Assembly (NCBI GenBank): GCA_034231615.1
Contig: CM067298.1
Location: 63,795,729 to 63,859,728 of the forward strand
Reading direction: 5' to 3'
Source of the DNA: Meghimatium bilineatum
Taxonomy: Eukaryota; Mollusca; Gastropoda; Stylommatophora; Philomycidae
DNA length: 64,000 nt
Each line of letters starts with the position of its first letter. Position 1 is the stretch's first letter. The translations under genes and the position numbers were made by a program. This document shows positions 10,596-20,299 of the stretch, in pieces. The notes under the pieces were generated by a model, which saw only the letters and a list, made by a program, of their open reading frames with translations, searched no databases and was not told where the DNA came from.

Positions 10596-11906
10596 TTACT
10601 TACTGTAATTTACTCTACAAAAATAATAGAACAAATAATGCGATACATTGCACAACCACAGTTGAGCAACTCTCAGTTTGGCTTCAGAAGAGGAGCAAGC
10701 TGTACAGACGCACTTTTCACACTGAGACAACTGAGTGAAAAAGCAATCGAATACAATCGAGATTTAAAGACAGTATTTGTAGACCAGAAAAAGGCATTCG
10801 ACAGAGTAGATAGAAACATTCTATTGGAAACATTATAAATGTATAACATCAGAGGACAACTGTTAGATAACATAAATGCGATATATCAAAAATGTCAAAG
10901 CTCAGTAAGAACAACAGATGGAATGACTGAACCTTTTGAAACAAGATCTGGAGTAAGACAAGGATGCGTACTTTCACCCCTACATTCAACATGGACAGAA
11001 TAATAAAAGAAACTCACATCAGCAAAGAGAAAAACACTGCAAAAAACCTGATGAAGAACTTAATAATGAAATCAATGAACTATTATTTGCTGATGATCAA
11101 AGTTTAATATACAAAGATGAGGAAACTTTACAAAAGCACATCAATGCGTTGCTGTTAGCATGTCAGAAGTACAACATGAAAATTAATGTACAAAAAACAG
11201 AAGTTGTGAAAATTAGCAAGTCTTCAGCACCAATGAATATAACAATAGATAACACCAAAGTGAAACAAGCCAAAGAATTTAAATATCTAGGCAGCATTTT
11301 TTTCTGAAGATGGAAGACTAGACAGAGAAATAGAAACACGGTGCCAGAAAGCAAACACAGTGACTTACCAACTTTCACCATAACTTCTTCATCCAAAGAT
11401 CAAGATGGAAATTAAAAAAACAAATAATATCTACAATTTTTATACCAACACTGTGCTACCAATGTCAAACATGGCCTGTAACAGCTTCGCAGCAAAGACA
11501 AAAGTCACATGTGAAATGAAGTGTCTGAGGAGAGCTGCAATGGTTACCAAACTAGATAAAATAAGAAATGAAGAAATTAGGAAAAGAGTTAGTATAGTAT
11601 CATGTATCGAACATATTGAGAGACAGCATGTAAAATGGTTTGGTCACCTTATGAGAAGGAATCCAATCCAAATACCAATAAGAGCATATAATACAAGAAT
11701 AACAGGGCATAAAGCCAAAGGTAGACCAAGAAAACGGTGGATAGAAAACATTAAGATAACCTTGAACAAACATGGACTTAATGCAACCTCGGCGACACAT
11801 CTGTCCTTGAAACGACCGCTTAAGATGCCACCCCTACGCTTAACGGTAAGTGTGAATGCGATCAACAATCATTCACCTATGGATAGACAATAGACAATAG
11901 ACTATA
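10596..11906 (+). mobile_element. LINE-C: reverse transcriptase and C-terminal region, frameshifted
   Basis: The reverse transcriptase blocks appear in order: QFGFRRGASCTDALFTLRQL, KTVFVDQKKAFDRVDR, GVRQGCVLSP, a mutated catalytic box (LLFADDQSLI, about 11083-11105), then VQKTEVVKIS and KQAKEFKYLGSIF. The carboxyl end (11405-11893) carries VKWFGHLMRRNPIQIP and GRPRKRWIENI and closes with a GACAATA-repeat tail. Frameshifts near 10980, 11040 and 11300 kill the protein. The endonuclease is absent (5' truncated). Copies of its end occur at 19582-19853, 54765-54860 and 63590-63785. Confidence 0.85.
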
Positions 11907-12256
11907 CAATACACTATTACTGAAAGTGTCACTAATATGTAAACTTTCAGCTTTATTGAACACAGAGAATATATATTTACACACGATATCGCAATATAAA
12001 CTAAGAATATGATTCTAATATTATGGATGTGTTCCTTTGAGCTTGGTATATAAATTGTGCAACGATTGTATTCATTCCTTATATGGGATAATACCTCTCT
12101 TACCAGCAAGATGTATGGTCTGCTCATTTTTTACAACATACCGCCTGTGATAGTTCTGTTTATATGTTTCCATCATCATTACGTGACGGATAATAGGTTT
12201 GAGATGGTAAACATGTCTACCTAATCATTTTCTCATTGATACTGAATTTTGTAGTA
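11907..12256. other. Unassigned AT-rich sequence
   Basis: Nothing is recognised between the LINE-C tail and the pogo-like element. Confidence 0.45.
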
Positions 12257-12557
12257 CAATATGAATCCGATTATCCGAATTAATTTGAGATCGGATCGAT
12301 TCGGGTAACTGGGTATAACTCAGGAAAAATGCAAAATAGTGTACATACATACATTCATACATTGAAATATACGAATGTTATTAATAAAAGTACAGTAATA
12401 TGTAAATAACTATGTATTGCAAATAAAATACATAGTAACGGCGCGTCGCACTGCCCTGGGAACTCTGTACCGCGTCCGCTAACGATCTCAAATTATTTCA
12501 CCCAAATTGGATTCGGATAATTGTGGATTCGGTTAATTGGGATTCGGATTTCTGCTG
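12257..12557. mobile_element. Pogo/Tigger-like miniature element
   Basis: Flanked by TA (12255-12256 and 12558-12559). The left end reads CAATATGAATCCGATTATCC. The right end, reverse-complemented, reads CAGCAGAAATCCGAATCCCA. Inverted GATTCGG and TTATCCGAATTAAT words follow on both sides. This style of terminus (CAGTnnAAnTCCGATTATCC) is familiar from pogo/Tigger elements. 301 bp, no open frame. Termini have diverged, so it is not young. Confidence 0.55.
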
Positions 12558-12559
12558 TA

Positions 12560-13090
12560 TTTCCTAAATCGTAATTTATGGCTTCATTATTATTTAATTT
12601 GAAAGATGGTTACAATAAATACTATTCTTACTTTAAACCCTCCATACATTTATGACAAACAAAATAATTAGCACGTTGCAAAACTAACGCTTTAAAATAT
12701 GTATCACATGGGCGGTATTAAAGTCCGAAATATTATATGACCCATATTTCCATTCACTTTACATCGTTCTTTACGATGACTTCTCCGTGGAAATAAATCG
12801 AAATAAATTAGTGTTAGACATTCCAAGAGACAGATAACTGATTTAATATTATAGTCTAGACCGGAGCGAGGAGGGAAATAATGTTTCAGAATAAAGATAA
12901 TACTGAAATATCCCTATAGCTGTATTTCTGTATACGGAAATCCACTTTGTAACATTAGGCGTTGTTATCTACTGTGGATTGTAGCTGGTCTACAAGATCA
13001 ACAACAGCTGGGTGTCTTGTGATATTTATGCAGTTTGTAGTTATTGTTTGTTTTTCAAAAACTGTCATTTAAGTTTGCTTCCAGTGTCGA
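12560..13090. other. Unassigned AT-rich sequence
   Basis: No coding or repeat signal is recognised. Confidence 0.45.
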
Positions 13091-13099
13091 CATCGTGAC

Positions 13100-14235
13100 A
13101 TATACTGCTCAGAAAAGGAAGTGCTACTTTTTTGGAGTTACGTTTATAAAAGATATTTGTTGATTGGACATCATTCAACCAATCGACTGTGTCGACCTGG
13201 TCATGAACTTCTCGTGGTTACCTGAATTGCACTCATCTTATTATTCGTGAGGTCAAGAAAGAGGTCAAGGTAAAGGTTAGAAGAACCATTAGTCGCCTTT
13301 GGAGGTGATTTCAACAAACTGTCTCAATGGCAGTCCGATCGTGAGTGTAAGACCCAGAGTGACAATTACAGCCGAAGACCGCTTCAAAAAGCTGCGTCAC
13401 ATCAGGAATTCATTTTACATCTGCATCCTTCACTGTACACTCAATACCAGCGATTCGTCGAATTTAAGATCAAACGGCCAGAAACCGGCAACACGCCGTT
13501 GGTCTTTGGGCTAGAATACCCCACAGATGTTCTGTTGTTACGAACCGGCATCGCCAAAACCGACTGCAGTGAGTGAACCAGTATCGTCAATGAACAGTTG
13601 GAAATCGACTGGAGACGGGATTGATTTAATGATGAATCTTTGTTTGTGCTCCAGCGATACGATAGACGGAGAGTTTACAGCAGAGTCCGTGATGTCTACG
13701 CACAGAACAGCGTCGATTGGGCTCCTACACATAGTGGTCAAAGTGTACTGATGTGGAGGCGATAAACTTCATTGGAAGAAGTGACCTGGTGCAAAATTAA
13801 GGACATCTTACGTCAAAATGGGTATACGCCAAGATACGTCGCTAAAATTGTTCGTAATCGCTTCCTTCTAATATAGGCTGCACGAGGGTAGATTTTTCAG
13901 CACGATAACGCTCGACCTCATGTGGCACAGCTCACCACCCAGTTCTTCGCTGACAACACCGTCCAGACCACTATATGGCCAGCCATGTCATCAGACATGA
14001 ACCTCATAGAACAATTATGGGATGAACAACTGAAAATTGAATCTATTACACGGAGATGTCGTATTCTGATAGAGACCAGATGATGCTATACAAATTACTG
14101 AAACGGAGGCCTCGGTCGCATAAAGTAGACGTCCAAACCACATTTAATGAACATCATTGCATTGTTAAAGTCTGAAAGATTCTTCATGCAATGGTTAAAA
14201 CATTAAATACCTAAATTAAATATTTTTGTACAAGT
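13100..14235 (+). pseudogene. Tc1-type (DD34E) transposase pseudogene
   Basis: The plus-strand translation, spread over frames, gives VRPRVTITAEDRFKKLRHIR (second DNA-binding helix region, 13350-13400), DW-RD-FNDESLFVLQRYD (first Asp, about 13600-13660), VDWAPTHSGQSVLMWRR, FQHDNARPHVAQLTTQFFAD (second Asp, about 13900-13950) and MNLIEQLWDE (catalytic Glu). The second Asp and Glu are separated by 34 residues, the Tc1 signature. At least four stops or frameshifts are visible and I cannot define matching terminal repeats, so the copy is long dead. Confidence 0.85.
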
Positions 14236-14331
14236 TTGAAATTCACTTTCTGCAATAATGTTGCGCCCCCCCCCCATTATTTTAGAATGAGCTGGAAGGA
14301 CTAGTTAACACACATGTTCAAGAGATTACTA

Positions 14332-14363
14332 TAGTCCGTTCAGAATCGTTTGCCGAGATGTTA
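14332..14363 (+). repeat. Left 32-bp terminal inverted repeat
   Basis: Begins TAGTCCGTTCAGAATCGTTT. Identical over 32 bp to the reverse complement of 16670-16701, then the sequences diverge. Presumed transposase binding and cleavage site. Confidence 0.95.
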
Positions 14364-14639
14364 TGATTTATAATTCAAAAAGTTCTTGATGATTTCACAT
14401 GAATTTTGGCATACGTTGTTAAAATGTCCATGTCGCGAAAACATATGTGTTACTTGATGTCTAGCTGTAACGGTTATTTGAAAGCGGCGAATTCTTTTGA
14501 TGTTTGCCCATGTAAATATTATTTCGACCATAAACAAAATATTTTACAGTAATCTAGTGCAATGATGACCCATAGGCGTGTCCACAAAATTTTACATGGT
14601 GGCAGGTGTAAAAAAAATTTAAAATATATCTTTTGTTCG

Positions 14640-14850
14640 TAGAGTCAATTTGATATTGTTCCATGCTCTTGGTGTGAGTTTCACAAATGTTGTCGCTGCC
14701 TTTGAAATAAGTACATATATTTCTTCATGTAAGGAAATTTTGTCTGTAATAGTTGATCCAAGATATCTGAACTTCTGTATTGAATCAAGCGGGCTAATTT
14801 TTATAAGTAATGGTTGATGGTTTGCTTATAACATTTTTTTGAATTGCTTG
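14640..14850 (-). mobile_element. LINE fragment carried inside the intact transposon
   Basis: The minus-strand reading gives ISPLDSIQKFRYLGSTITDK, then EEIYVLISKAATTFVKLTPR and AWNNIKLTLRTKDI. This is the conserved LINE region just after the reverse transcriptase catalytic core (F.YLGSTIT...EI..RI.KA...F..L....W.N..L...TK). It lies between the transposase stop codon and the left terminal repeat, in the same orientation as the transposase. Boundaries and TSD are not resolved. Confidence 0.65.
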
Positions 14851-14940
14851 GGTGGTATTGAGCAATGAAATGTTTTACAAATCAACTTGTAAATTTTGCA
14901 AATCAAACTTTTTTTAGTGTAGACTTAATCAGAGTAATGA

Positions 14941-16209
14941 TCATTCATAATCAGACGAGTCAAATAGGTCGATTACTGTTTTCGGCTGAACAAACAACAA
15001 ACCTTCCTTTTTCCAATATTCCTCTTCTTGGCGTAACACATGATCCTCACATTTCACCCAGTAGTCTTTATGTATATTTGATAGAGCCTGATTTGTAAGA
15101 GTCTCAATATCACATAATTTGAAAGTTGTATTTGTAGATGCTACGTGTCCTTTAACTTTTGCCCAAATTAGCTCTATAGGATTTAAGTGTGCATGATATG
15201 GAGGTAGTCTCAAACATCTATGACCATGTTCTTCAATTAACTTGTCTATTTTAAATATCTTTGTTCGTTGTGTCTGTTTTACAAGGTTAAGCAATTCGGG
15301 TTTCAAGTACCTGTCGGTAAATGGTATGTGTTCTTTTATGAGCCACGTTTTGATTGCATCTTTTGTACTTGATGATGTTGGGATTCTATCTTCTACGTTC
15401 ACTACGTTATGGTATGAAGCATTGTCCATTATCAGACAAGAAGGTCTATCTAATATTGGAAGAATACTTTTTTCGATCCAGTCTTCGAATATGTGCCCAT
15501 TCATTTCGGAGTGGTAGTCTCTATTGTCAATGGATTTTGAAATGAAAATTAGATGAGCATTCTGCAACAACCCATTATGTCTGCTACCTGCATGTGCAAC
15601 TATCAAACGTTGCCCTTTACTACTTGGTACTGATCTTTTAATACTTCCATCTGCTAACTGCCATTCCTTTTCATTTGTATGATGAGCGTTGATCCAAGTT
15701 TCATCTAAATACACAATATCATAACCATTCCCTTCACGTAAATACTTGCTTCTAAGAGCTACCAGATGTGGCTTTTCACAAATAATGTTTTTTCCACCAG
15801 CATACTTTCTAAAGGTGAAGCCTGCATTTCTTACAGTTTTCCATAATAAAGTTTTTGATATTTCAATGTCGTTATTAGTTTTCAGCCAAATCTTCAACTT
15901 TCTAAGTGTCACTTCTTCGTTTTTATCAAACATTCTACATATTTCTCTTTTTACTAGGTCCTTATCGAAACTGTCTATCTTTTCTTTCCTTCCTTGCTTT
16001 CGTGAATTTGTTGGCAATAAATATCCGCTTGCTTCCACTATTCGATCAAATGAACGTTTACACAAACCTAAAATATGCATTGTTCTCTTCTCAGGATTTG
16101 ATAAAGAACAATAAAGATGTCCCTTTTTACGCTCTCTGCAGAAGTATTGATAAATCTTTATAGCAATGTTATGCTCAGTAAAATATTTCGCTTTCAGATT
16201 CATTCTCAC
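14941..16209 (-). CDS. DDE transposase, IS630/Tc1/mariner superfamily, widely spaced DD83E
   Basis: A 422-residue uninterrupted frame that starts at ATG 16209 and stops at 14941. The protein should bind the element's inverted repeats and catalyse cut-and-paste transposition at TA sites in the nucleus. The N-terminal half (about 40-135) is basic and helix-rich, with a likely helix-turn-helix around FDKDLVKREICRMFDKNEEV and LRKLKIWLKTNNDIEISKTL. The catalytic domain follows: D169 in YLDETWIN, D262 in LIMDNASYHN and E346 in HLNPIELIWAKVK. There are 83 residues between D262 and E346, far more than the 34-41 of Tc1, mariner, maT or rosa types. I recall a DD82E group called Sailor with similarly wide spacing, and this could be a member, but I cannot check that. 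All catalytic residues are present and the family blocks (RPSCLIMDN, LPPYHAHLNPIE) are well kept. A methionine at residue 3 is an alternative start. I see no intron. Promoter elements would lie in 16210-16669 but none is obvious. Confidence 0.92.
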   Translation of the reverse strand: MRMNLKAKYFTEHNIAIKIYQYFCRERKKGHLYCSLSNPEKRTMHILGLCKRSFDRIVEASGYLLPTNSRKQGRKEKIDSFDKDLVKREICRMFDKNEEVTLRKLKIWLKTNNDIEISKTLLWKTVRNAGFTFRKYAGGKNIICEKPHLVALRSKYLREGNGYDIVYLDETWINAHHTNEKEWQLADGSIKRSVPSSKGQRLIVAHAGSRHNGLLQNAHLIFISKSIDNRDYHSEMNGHIFEDWIEKSILPILDRPSCLIMDNASYHNVVNVEDRIPTSSSTKDAIKTWLIKEHIPFTDRYLKPELLNLVKQTQRTKIFKIDKLIEEHGHRCLRLPPYHAHLNPIELIWAKVKGHVASTNTTFKLCDIETLTNQALSNIHKDYWVKCEDHVLRQEEEYWKKEGLLFVQPKTVIDLFDSSDYE

Positions 16210-16669
16210 ATAGACTTGCAGAAGGTAATATGCTTAGTGCCGCCTACATTCTGTAAATATTGAGACGTGCCTCTGACTTGTGACTTGAAATCGAGTCAAT
16301 ATCCATTTTTGATTTCACATAATTCTAAGTTCAGGAAAAATAATATTTGGTGCTAAACGGGAATTTCCATATGTAACATTGCTTTATACAAATGTACAGT
16401 GGAAACAACTACTTTTAGAACGGTGCACATTCTACCGTGAGGGTCATGCCTTTATATTTAATAATCAGATGTGAGATGTAAGCATCTACATAATCCAGCG
16501 GTTGTTTATAATTTAGATTAACTTTTTTTTAATATAGGTTAAATAAGGTATCTTTGATACTGGATCACATTTCTTTGATAAAAAAATATTTCTATAGCGA
16601 CATTATTATTCTAAACCTAACTTCAAATGATGAATCCAAATGAACAATACGTTTTTGATAAAAATAATT

Positions 16670-16701
16670 TAACATCTCGGCAAACGATTCTGAACGGACT
16701 A
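16670..16701 (-). repeat. Right 32-bp terminal inverted repeat
   Basis: Perfect inverted copy of 14332-14363, ending in GAACGGACTA before the TA duplication at 16702-16703. Confidence 0.95.
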
Positions 16702-16777
16702 TAGAAATAATTGTAATATTGAAAATATTTCTGCTCCCTTTAAAGTAGAAATATAACTATTAGCAATGATAATCAAG

Positions 16778-16860
16778 GATGGTGATGATGATAGTGATGA
16801 TGATGATGATAGTGGTATTCACAGCGAGGACGACGATGTTAATGACAATAAAAATAATGG
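16778..16860. repeat. Imperfect (GAT)n/(GATGGT)n tract
   Basis: Runs of GATGATGAT with AGTGGT interruptions. It could be a stranded LINE-A (GAT)n tail, but no LINE-A body is attached. Confidence 0.75.
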
Positions 16861-18256
16861 TAGGGGAATCTGTTGCTGTGATGATCATGACGATGTTGTG
16901 GACTGAAGAAGGACGGAAATAGTCAAGAATCTATTAATGATGCATCGTACACCTACGTACTTTTATCATTTTTTGCGGGGTGCAAAGGGTTCCGCATTGC
17001 TCTCGGTGGACACAGTGTTAGCAGATAACCAAGATCTTAAAAGTGCCAACTCGTGGTGCTCCTTGGAATCAGGAAGACATCTGTTATTGTTGTCTTTCCG
17101 GCCAACACATTTTGGCTAGAGTTCGTGGGTGTGGGGGCTATAGATAGAATGGGAATTTCCTGCAAAGAGACAAGAAATATCATCGAGATCTCTACTCAAC
17201 ACACACAGCAGCACTGTGGGCATACAATAATGTAAAGCATCTGTGAATTCCTTCTCTGTTAAACAAGAATGCAGAAACACTGAAGAAACATTGGCCAATG
17301 GTGATGTCCCGATATGGGTATCCCGCTACGACATGGTGATCCTATGAGTACACATGGATTCCGGAAGACGGCAATATTCGCTATAAGGCAGCATTGTGTA
17401 TGTAAACCGAGTTAGTGGCAAGTAAGCTACAATCACGAGACCGACTGGCGGAATTGGTTTTCATGCTGGAGAACACACAAAATCCCACATGCTCCACCAC
17501 AATTGACTCCAATAAAAGTAGGAGTCATGACTCAATTATTGTGTACGTCAACTTGAAATGTACTCCTGTGAATGGAGAAAACAATCATTGCACACATGAC
17601 AAGCATTGAACAAATGTCTTGGATCATATTGTTCAAATTCTGACCTATGTAGTGTTGAGATCAGGACTCTGGAGGCTATAGGCAACGTCAATGGGGAACA
17701 AGTCATTGAGGACACTGCAAACCTAGCCCAACTCGACTATCGCTGTTGAACCACACGGTTCATACAGAGAGAATTTTGTTCAGTATCCAAGGCCCACTGT
17801 GAATCTTCTTGCCCGAGATATGCTCAATATATCTACTTTTTAGGTGGTATGTGCAGTGGTGAAGATAAAAAAAACAAAAAACAATGGGCAACGCGTGGCG
17901 GTGTATTGGAAGGCCATCAGAAGCAGACAGGACGAGTGCGTGAGAAATGTAGAGATACAATACTAAATTCCGACGTGTTTGGCAAAGCAGCACCACGTCT
18001 AAGAAAATGTATCAACCCTGAGTCTAATTCGACTGTCGACCTTTCCCAACACTGCTGAACAAGAAAAAATTAGGTATGGGATCTAGAAACACAAAGGGTG
18101 ACAATGGAATGGTCTTCCTGCACAAGGAATAGCTCGCTAAACGATGAAGGTCGTCGGAAGAGAAAAGGTGCATATTGGGTGACCCAAGCAAACTATCAGC
18201 TCGTCTCGTCACATATACCTATCTTAGTAGAAGGCTTCTTCAATGAACATTGAATT
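16861..18256. other. Unassigned sequence, about 1.4 kb
   Basis: No mobile-element motif, repeat array or convincing exon is recognised. Short open frames (for example 17849-18058 plus) show no known domain. It may hold an unrecognised element, and it abuts the assembly gap. Confidence 0.45.
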
Positions 18257-18356
18257 NNNNNNNNNNNNNNNNNNNNNNNNNNNNNNNNNNNNNNNNNNNN
18301 NNNNNNNNNNNNNNNNNNNNNNNNNNNNNNNNNNNNNNNNNNNNNNNNNNNNNNNN
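18257..18356. other. Assembly gap of exactly 100 N
   Basis: The round length suggests a placeholder of unknown true size. A (TA)n tract starts 17 bases to the right. Confidence 0.98.
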
Positions 18357-18373
18357 AACGAAATATTATCTCG

Positions 18374-18420
<47 letters not shown>
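18374..18420. repeat. (TA)n microsatellite
   Basis: About 23 TA units next to the gap. This probably caused the break in assembly. Confidence 0.95.
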
Positions 18421-18422
<2 letters not shown>

Positions 18423-18559
18423 CTTTCAATTTTATCATATCTCGTATTTATATGTGAGCAGGACTATATCTCGTATTTATGTAATTGTGAAAGTAATGAT
18501 AGGATCAGTTTTCTTCCAATAAATATGTTGCTGCCTTCGTAGGAGAACTAACGCACATT

Positions 18560-18890
18560 GGAGTGAATTCACATCGAATGATAAAATCAGAGAAGAGACA
18601 CATCAAAACTGTATGACATATGTTATTAAAAAACGCCGTTGGTCCTACATCGGACATATCCTACGGTCAGACATCAACAGAATACACCACGAATATCTTG
18701 AATGGATACATACAGGCAAAAGAGCGAGGGGTAGACCAAAATAAATACTCAGAAGAACAATACTTAGAAAAATTAAAACTTACAATATTCATACTATTCA
18801 AGAACTGCACAGAATATGTTTGAACGACAGAATTGGAGAGATCTGACCTCTGTCCTATATGCTAACATCAGCGTCAAAGGAAAATGAAAA
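18560..18890 (+). mobile_element. LINE-B C-terminal fragment
   Basis: The translation gives RSYIGHILRSDINRIHHEYL (with one frameshift), EWIHTGKRARGRPK, then NRIGEI-PLSYMLTSASK. It parallels the copy at 4820-5215 block by block, including the nucleotide start AGAGAAGAGACACATCAAAAC. Dead and 5' truncated. Confidence 0.75.
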
Positions 18891-18950
18891 ATGTTGCTGG
18901 AGAGGTGATATTACAAAAGATGAGAGTTCAGGAGTAGCTTATTGACTTAC

Positions 18951-18983
18951 TGTAGGATATCGATTACGTATCGATATCCTACA
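18951..18983. repeat. Perfect 14-bp-arm palindrome
   Basis: TGTAGGATATCGAT (18951-18964) is exactly inverted at 18970-18983 around a 5-base loop, TACGT. It could extrude as a cruciform or be a remnant of a foldback element. Function unknown. Confidence 0.85.
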
Positions 18984-19179
18984 TTATTACTTTACGTAAT
19001 ATATGACTTCTACATACACATATATAACACATTTCAGTAGGACATTTCATACAACAGAAGATACTACTGGACCTCTTAGTTTTCTGGGTATGTTGGAAAA
19101 CTTTGGAGAACAACTATCCAATTCACTTATAGTTAGTATAGGAGTTATTAGGCACGGCAGAGATATCTTCCTCAACTTT

Positions 19180-19570
19180 AATGAAAAGGTCATATTACAC
19201 AATATATTTTTCATTTTTCTCAATGTTGTTTTTATCTACCCACTTTAGCTTCTTATTTATGTAGAACTTCTTCCATCCGCTGTAATCATTGTACTTGAAT
19301 ACTTGAATTCGTGGACCTTTTTAAATCTTATCTCATTCACTTTGATCTTGCGAGCTGTGGTATTCTGTTTCTTTGAAATAACCATTACTTCTGTTTTCTT
19401 GATATTTAGGAAGTGACTTTTCCTTTTACTTTCTGTCACTACTACATTAATTAATTCTTGAAGGTCTTCCTCACTTTTAGCAATCAGCACAGTGTCATCC
19501 GCATATCTTAAATTATTCATGTTATGTCGTCTCACTGATATTCCTGGTATATCAACTATTCACGCTTTAT
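19180..19570 (-). mobile_element. LINE-J reverse transcriptase, distal part
   Basis: The minus strand encodes ISVRRHNMNNLRYADDTVLI (the YADD catalytic box) and AKSEEDLQELINVVVTESKR, then FLNIKKTEVMVISKKQ and HEFKYSSTMITADGRSST, corresponding to thumb and YLGS-type regions. It is the continuation of 19865-20085, separated by the LINE-C insertion. The 92-codon open stretch is well kept. Confidence 0.8.
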
Positions 19571-19864
19571 GTTTTCACTGTCTATCTATTTTCTATTGTC
19601 TTTCCCCGGGTTGATTGTGATCCACTCTTGCCGTTAAGCGTAGGGGTGATTGGAGCTCGAGCTTGCGTTCTATCGCCAGATGTGTGGCCTCGGCTGTGCT
19701 ATGACCGTGTCTGTTCAGGATGTCCCTGACGTTTTCTATCCATCTTTTCTGTAGTCTTTCTCTGGCTTTGTACCCTGATCTCATATGGTTATATCCTTGT
19801 ACGGGCAACTTTTCGTGATGCATTCTCATAATGTGGCCAAACCACGGTATACAGTTTTCACTGT
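19571..19864 (-). mobile_element. LINE-C insertion nested in LINE-J, 11-bp TSD
   Basis: GTTTTCACTGT occurs at 19571-19581 and 19854-19864. The 272-bp insert (19582-19853) reads on the minus strand as WFGHIMRMHHEKLPVQGYNH, QKRWIENVRDILNRHG, EATHLAIERKLELQSPLRLT and a GACAATA-type tail, the LINE-C end. The flanking LINE-J coding sequence resumes exactly across the duplication. It is a clean 5'-truncated retrotransposition event. Confidence 0.85.
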
Positions 19865-20085
19865 ATAAAGGTATAAAGAGAATAGGTCTGGTGAAAGTGC
19901 ACATCACTGTATAACTCTATGTTATTTGTTGAAAGGGGCTAAATTGAGTTCCTCATCTTAATGCTGCTGTTTTTTGCCAGTACATGTTCTTGGTGATTCA
20001 TAACTCCTTATAGGAGATGTTAAAATTCTTTAGCTAGTGTACCACTTCTATGTGTTTAACTTTATCAAATGCTTATGTGTAGTAT
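19865..20085 (-). mobile_element. LINE-J reverse transcriptase, proximal part
   Basis: The minus-strand reading gives KAFDKVKHIEVV, then ITKNMYWQKTAALR, remnants of a G-V-x-Q-G-C block, and ALSPDLFSLYSEN. These are LINE reverse transcriptase motifs A to B ([YF]xKAFDxV...QGCxLSPxLF). Frameshifts are present. It joins to 19180-19570 once the nested LINE-C is removed. Confidence 0.65.
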
Positions 20086-20133
20086 ATAAAAAGGTACATG
20101 TATGTTTTACCTCTAATGGCATCTCTATTATTG

Positions 20134-20282
<149 letters not shown>

Positions 20283-20299
20283 CATTTCTGGTACCTTTC

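Larger units (their letters stand above)
14330..16703 (-). mobile_element. Complete IS630/Tc1/mariner-type transposon, 2,370 bp
   Basis: Perfect 32-bp terminal inverted repeats lie at 14332-14363 and 16670-16701. Both start TAGTCCGTTCAGAATCGTTT, read inward. TA dinucleotides flank the element at 14330-14331 and 16702-16703, as expected for this superfamily. Between them is one intact minus-strand transposase gene (14941-16209). There is about 460 bp of 5' leader on the right and about 580 bp of 3' sequence on the left. The left part also carries a LINE fragment (14640-14850). Identical ends and an intact gene argue for recent transposition. No second copy with the same ends is seen in the window. 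A decayed cousin lies at 35170-36450. Confidence 0.93.

Noticed and set aside
13299..13751. Short plus and minus frames as independent genes
   Set aside because: They are fragments of the frameshifted Tc1 transposase.
15746..16163. Plus-strand frames of 85-122 codons
   Set aside because: Antisense shadows of the intact transposase at 14941-16209.
16861..18256. Possible host gene in the unassigned 1.4 kb
   Set aside because: Short frames, no recognisable domain and no consistent splice-site-bounded exons. Nothing to support a call.
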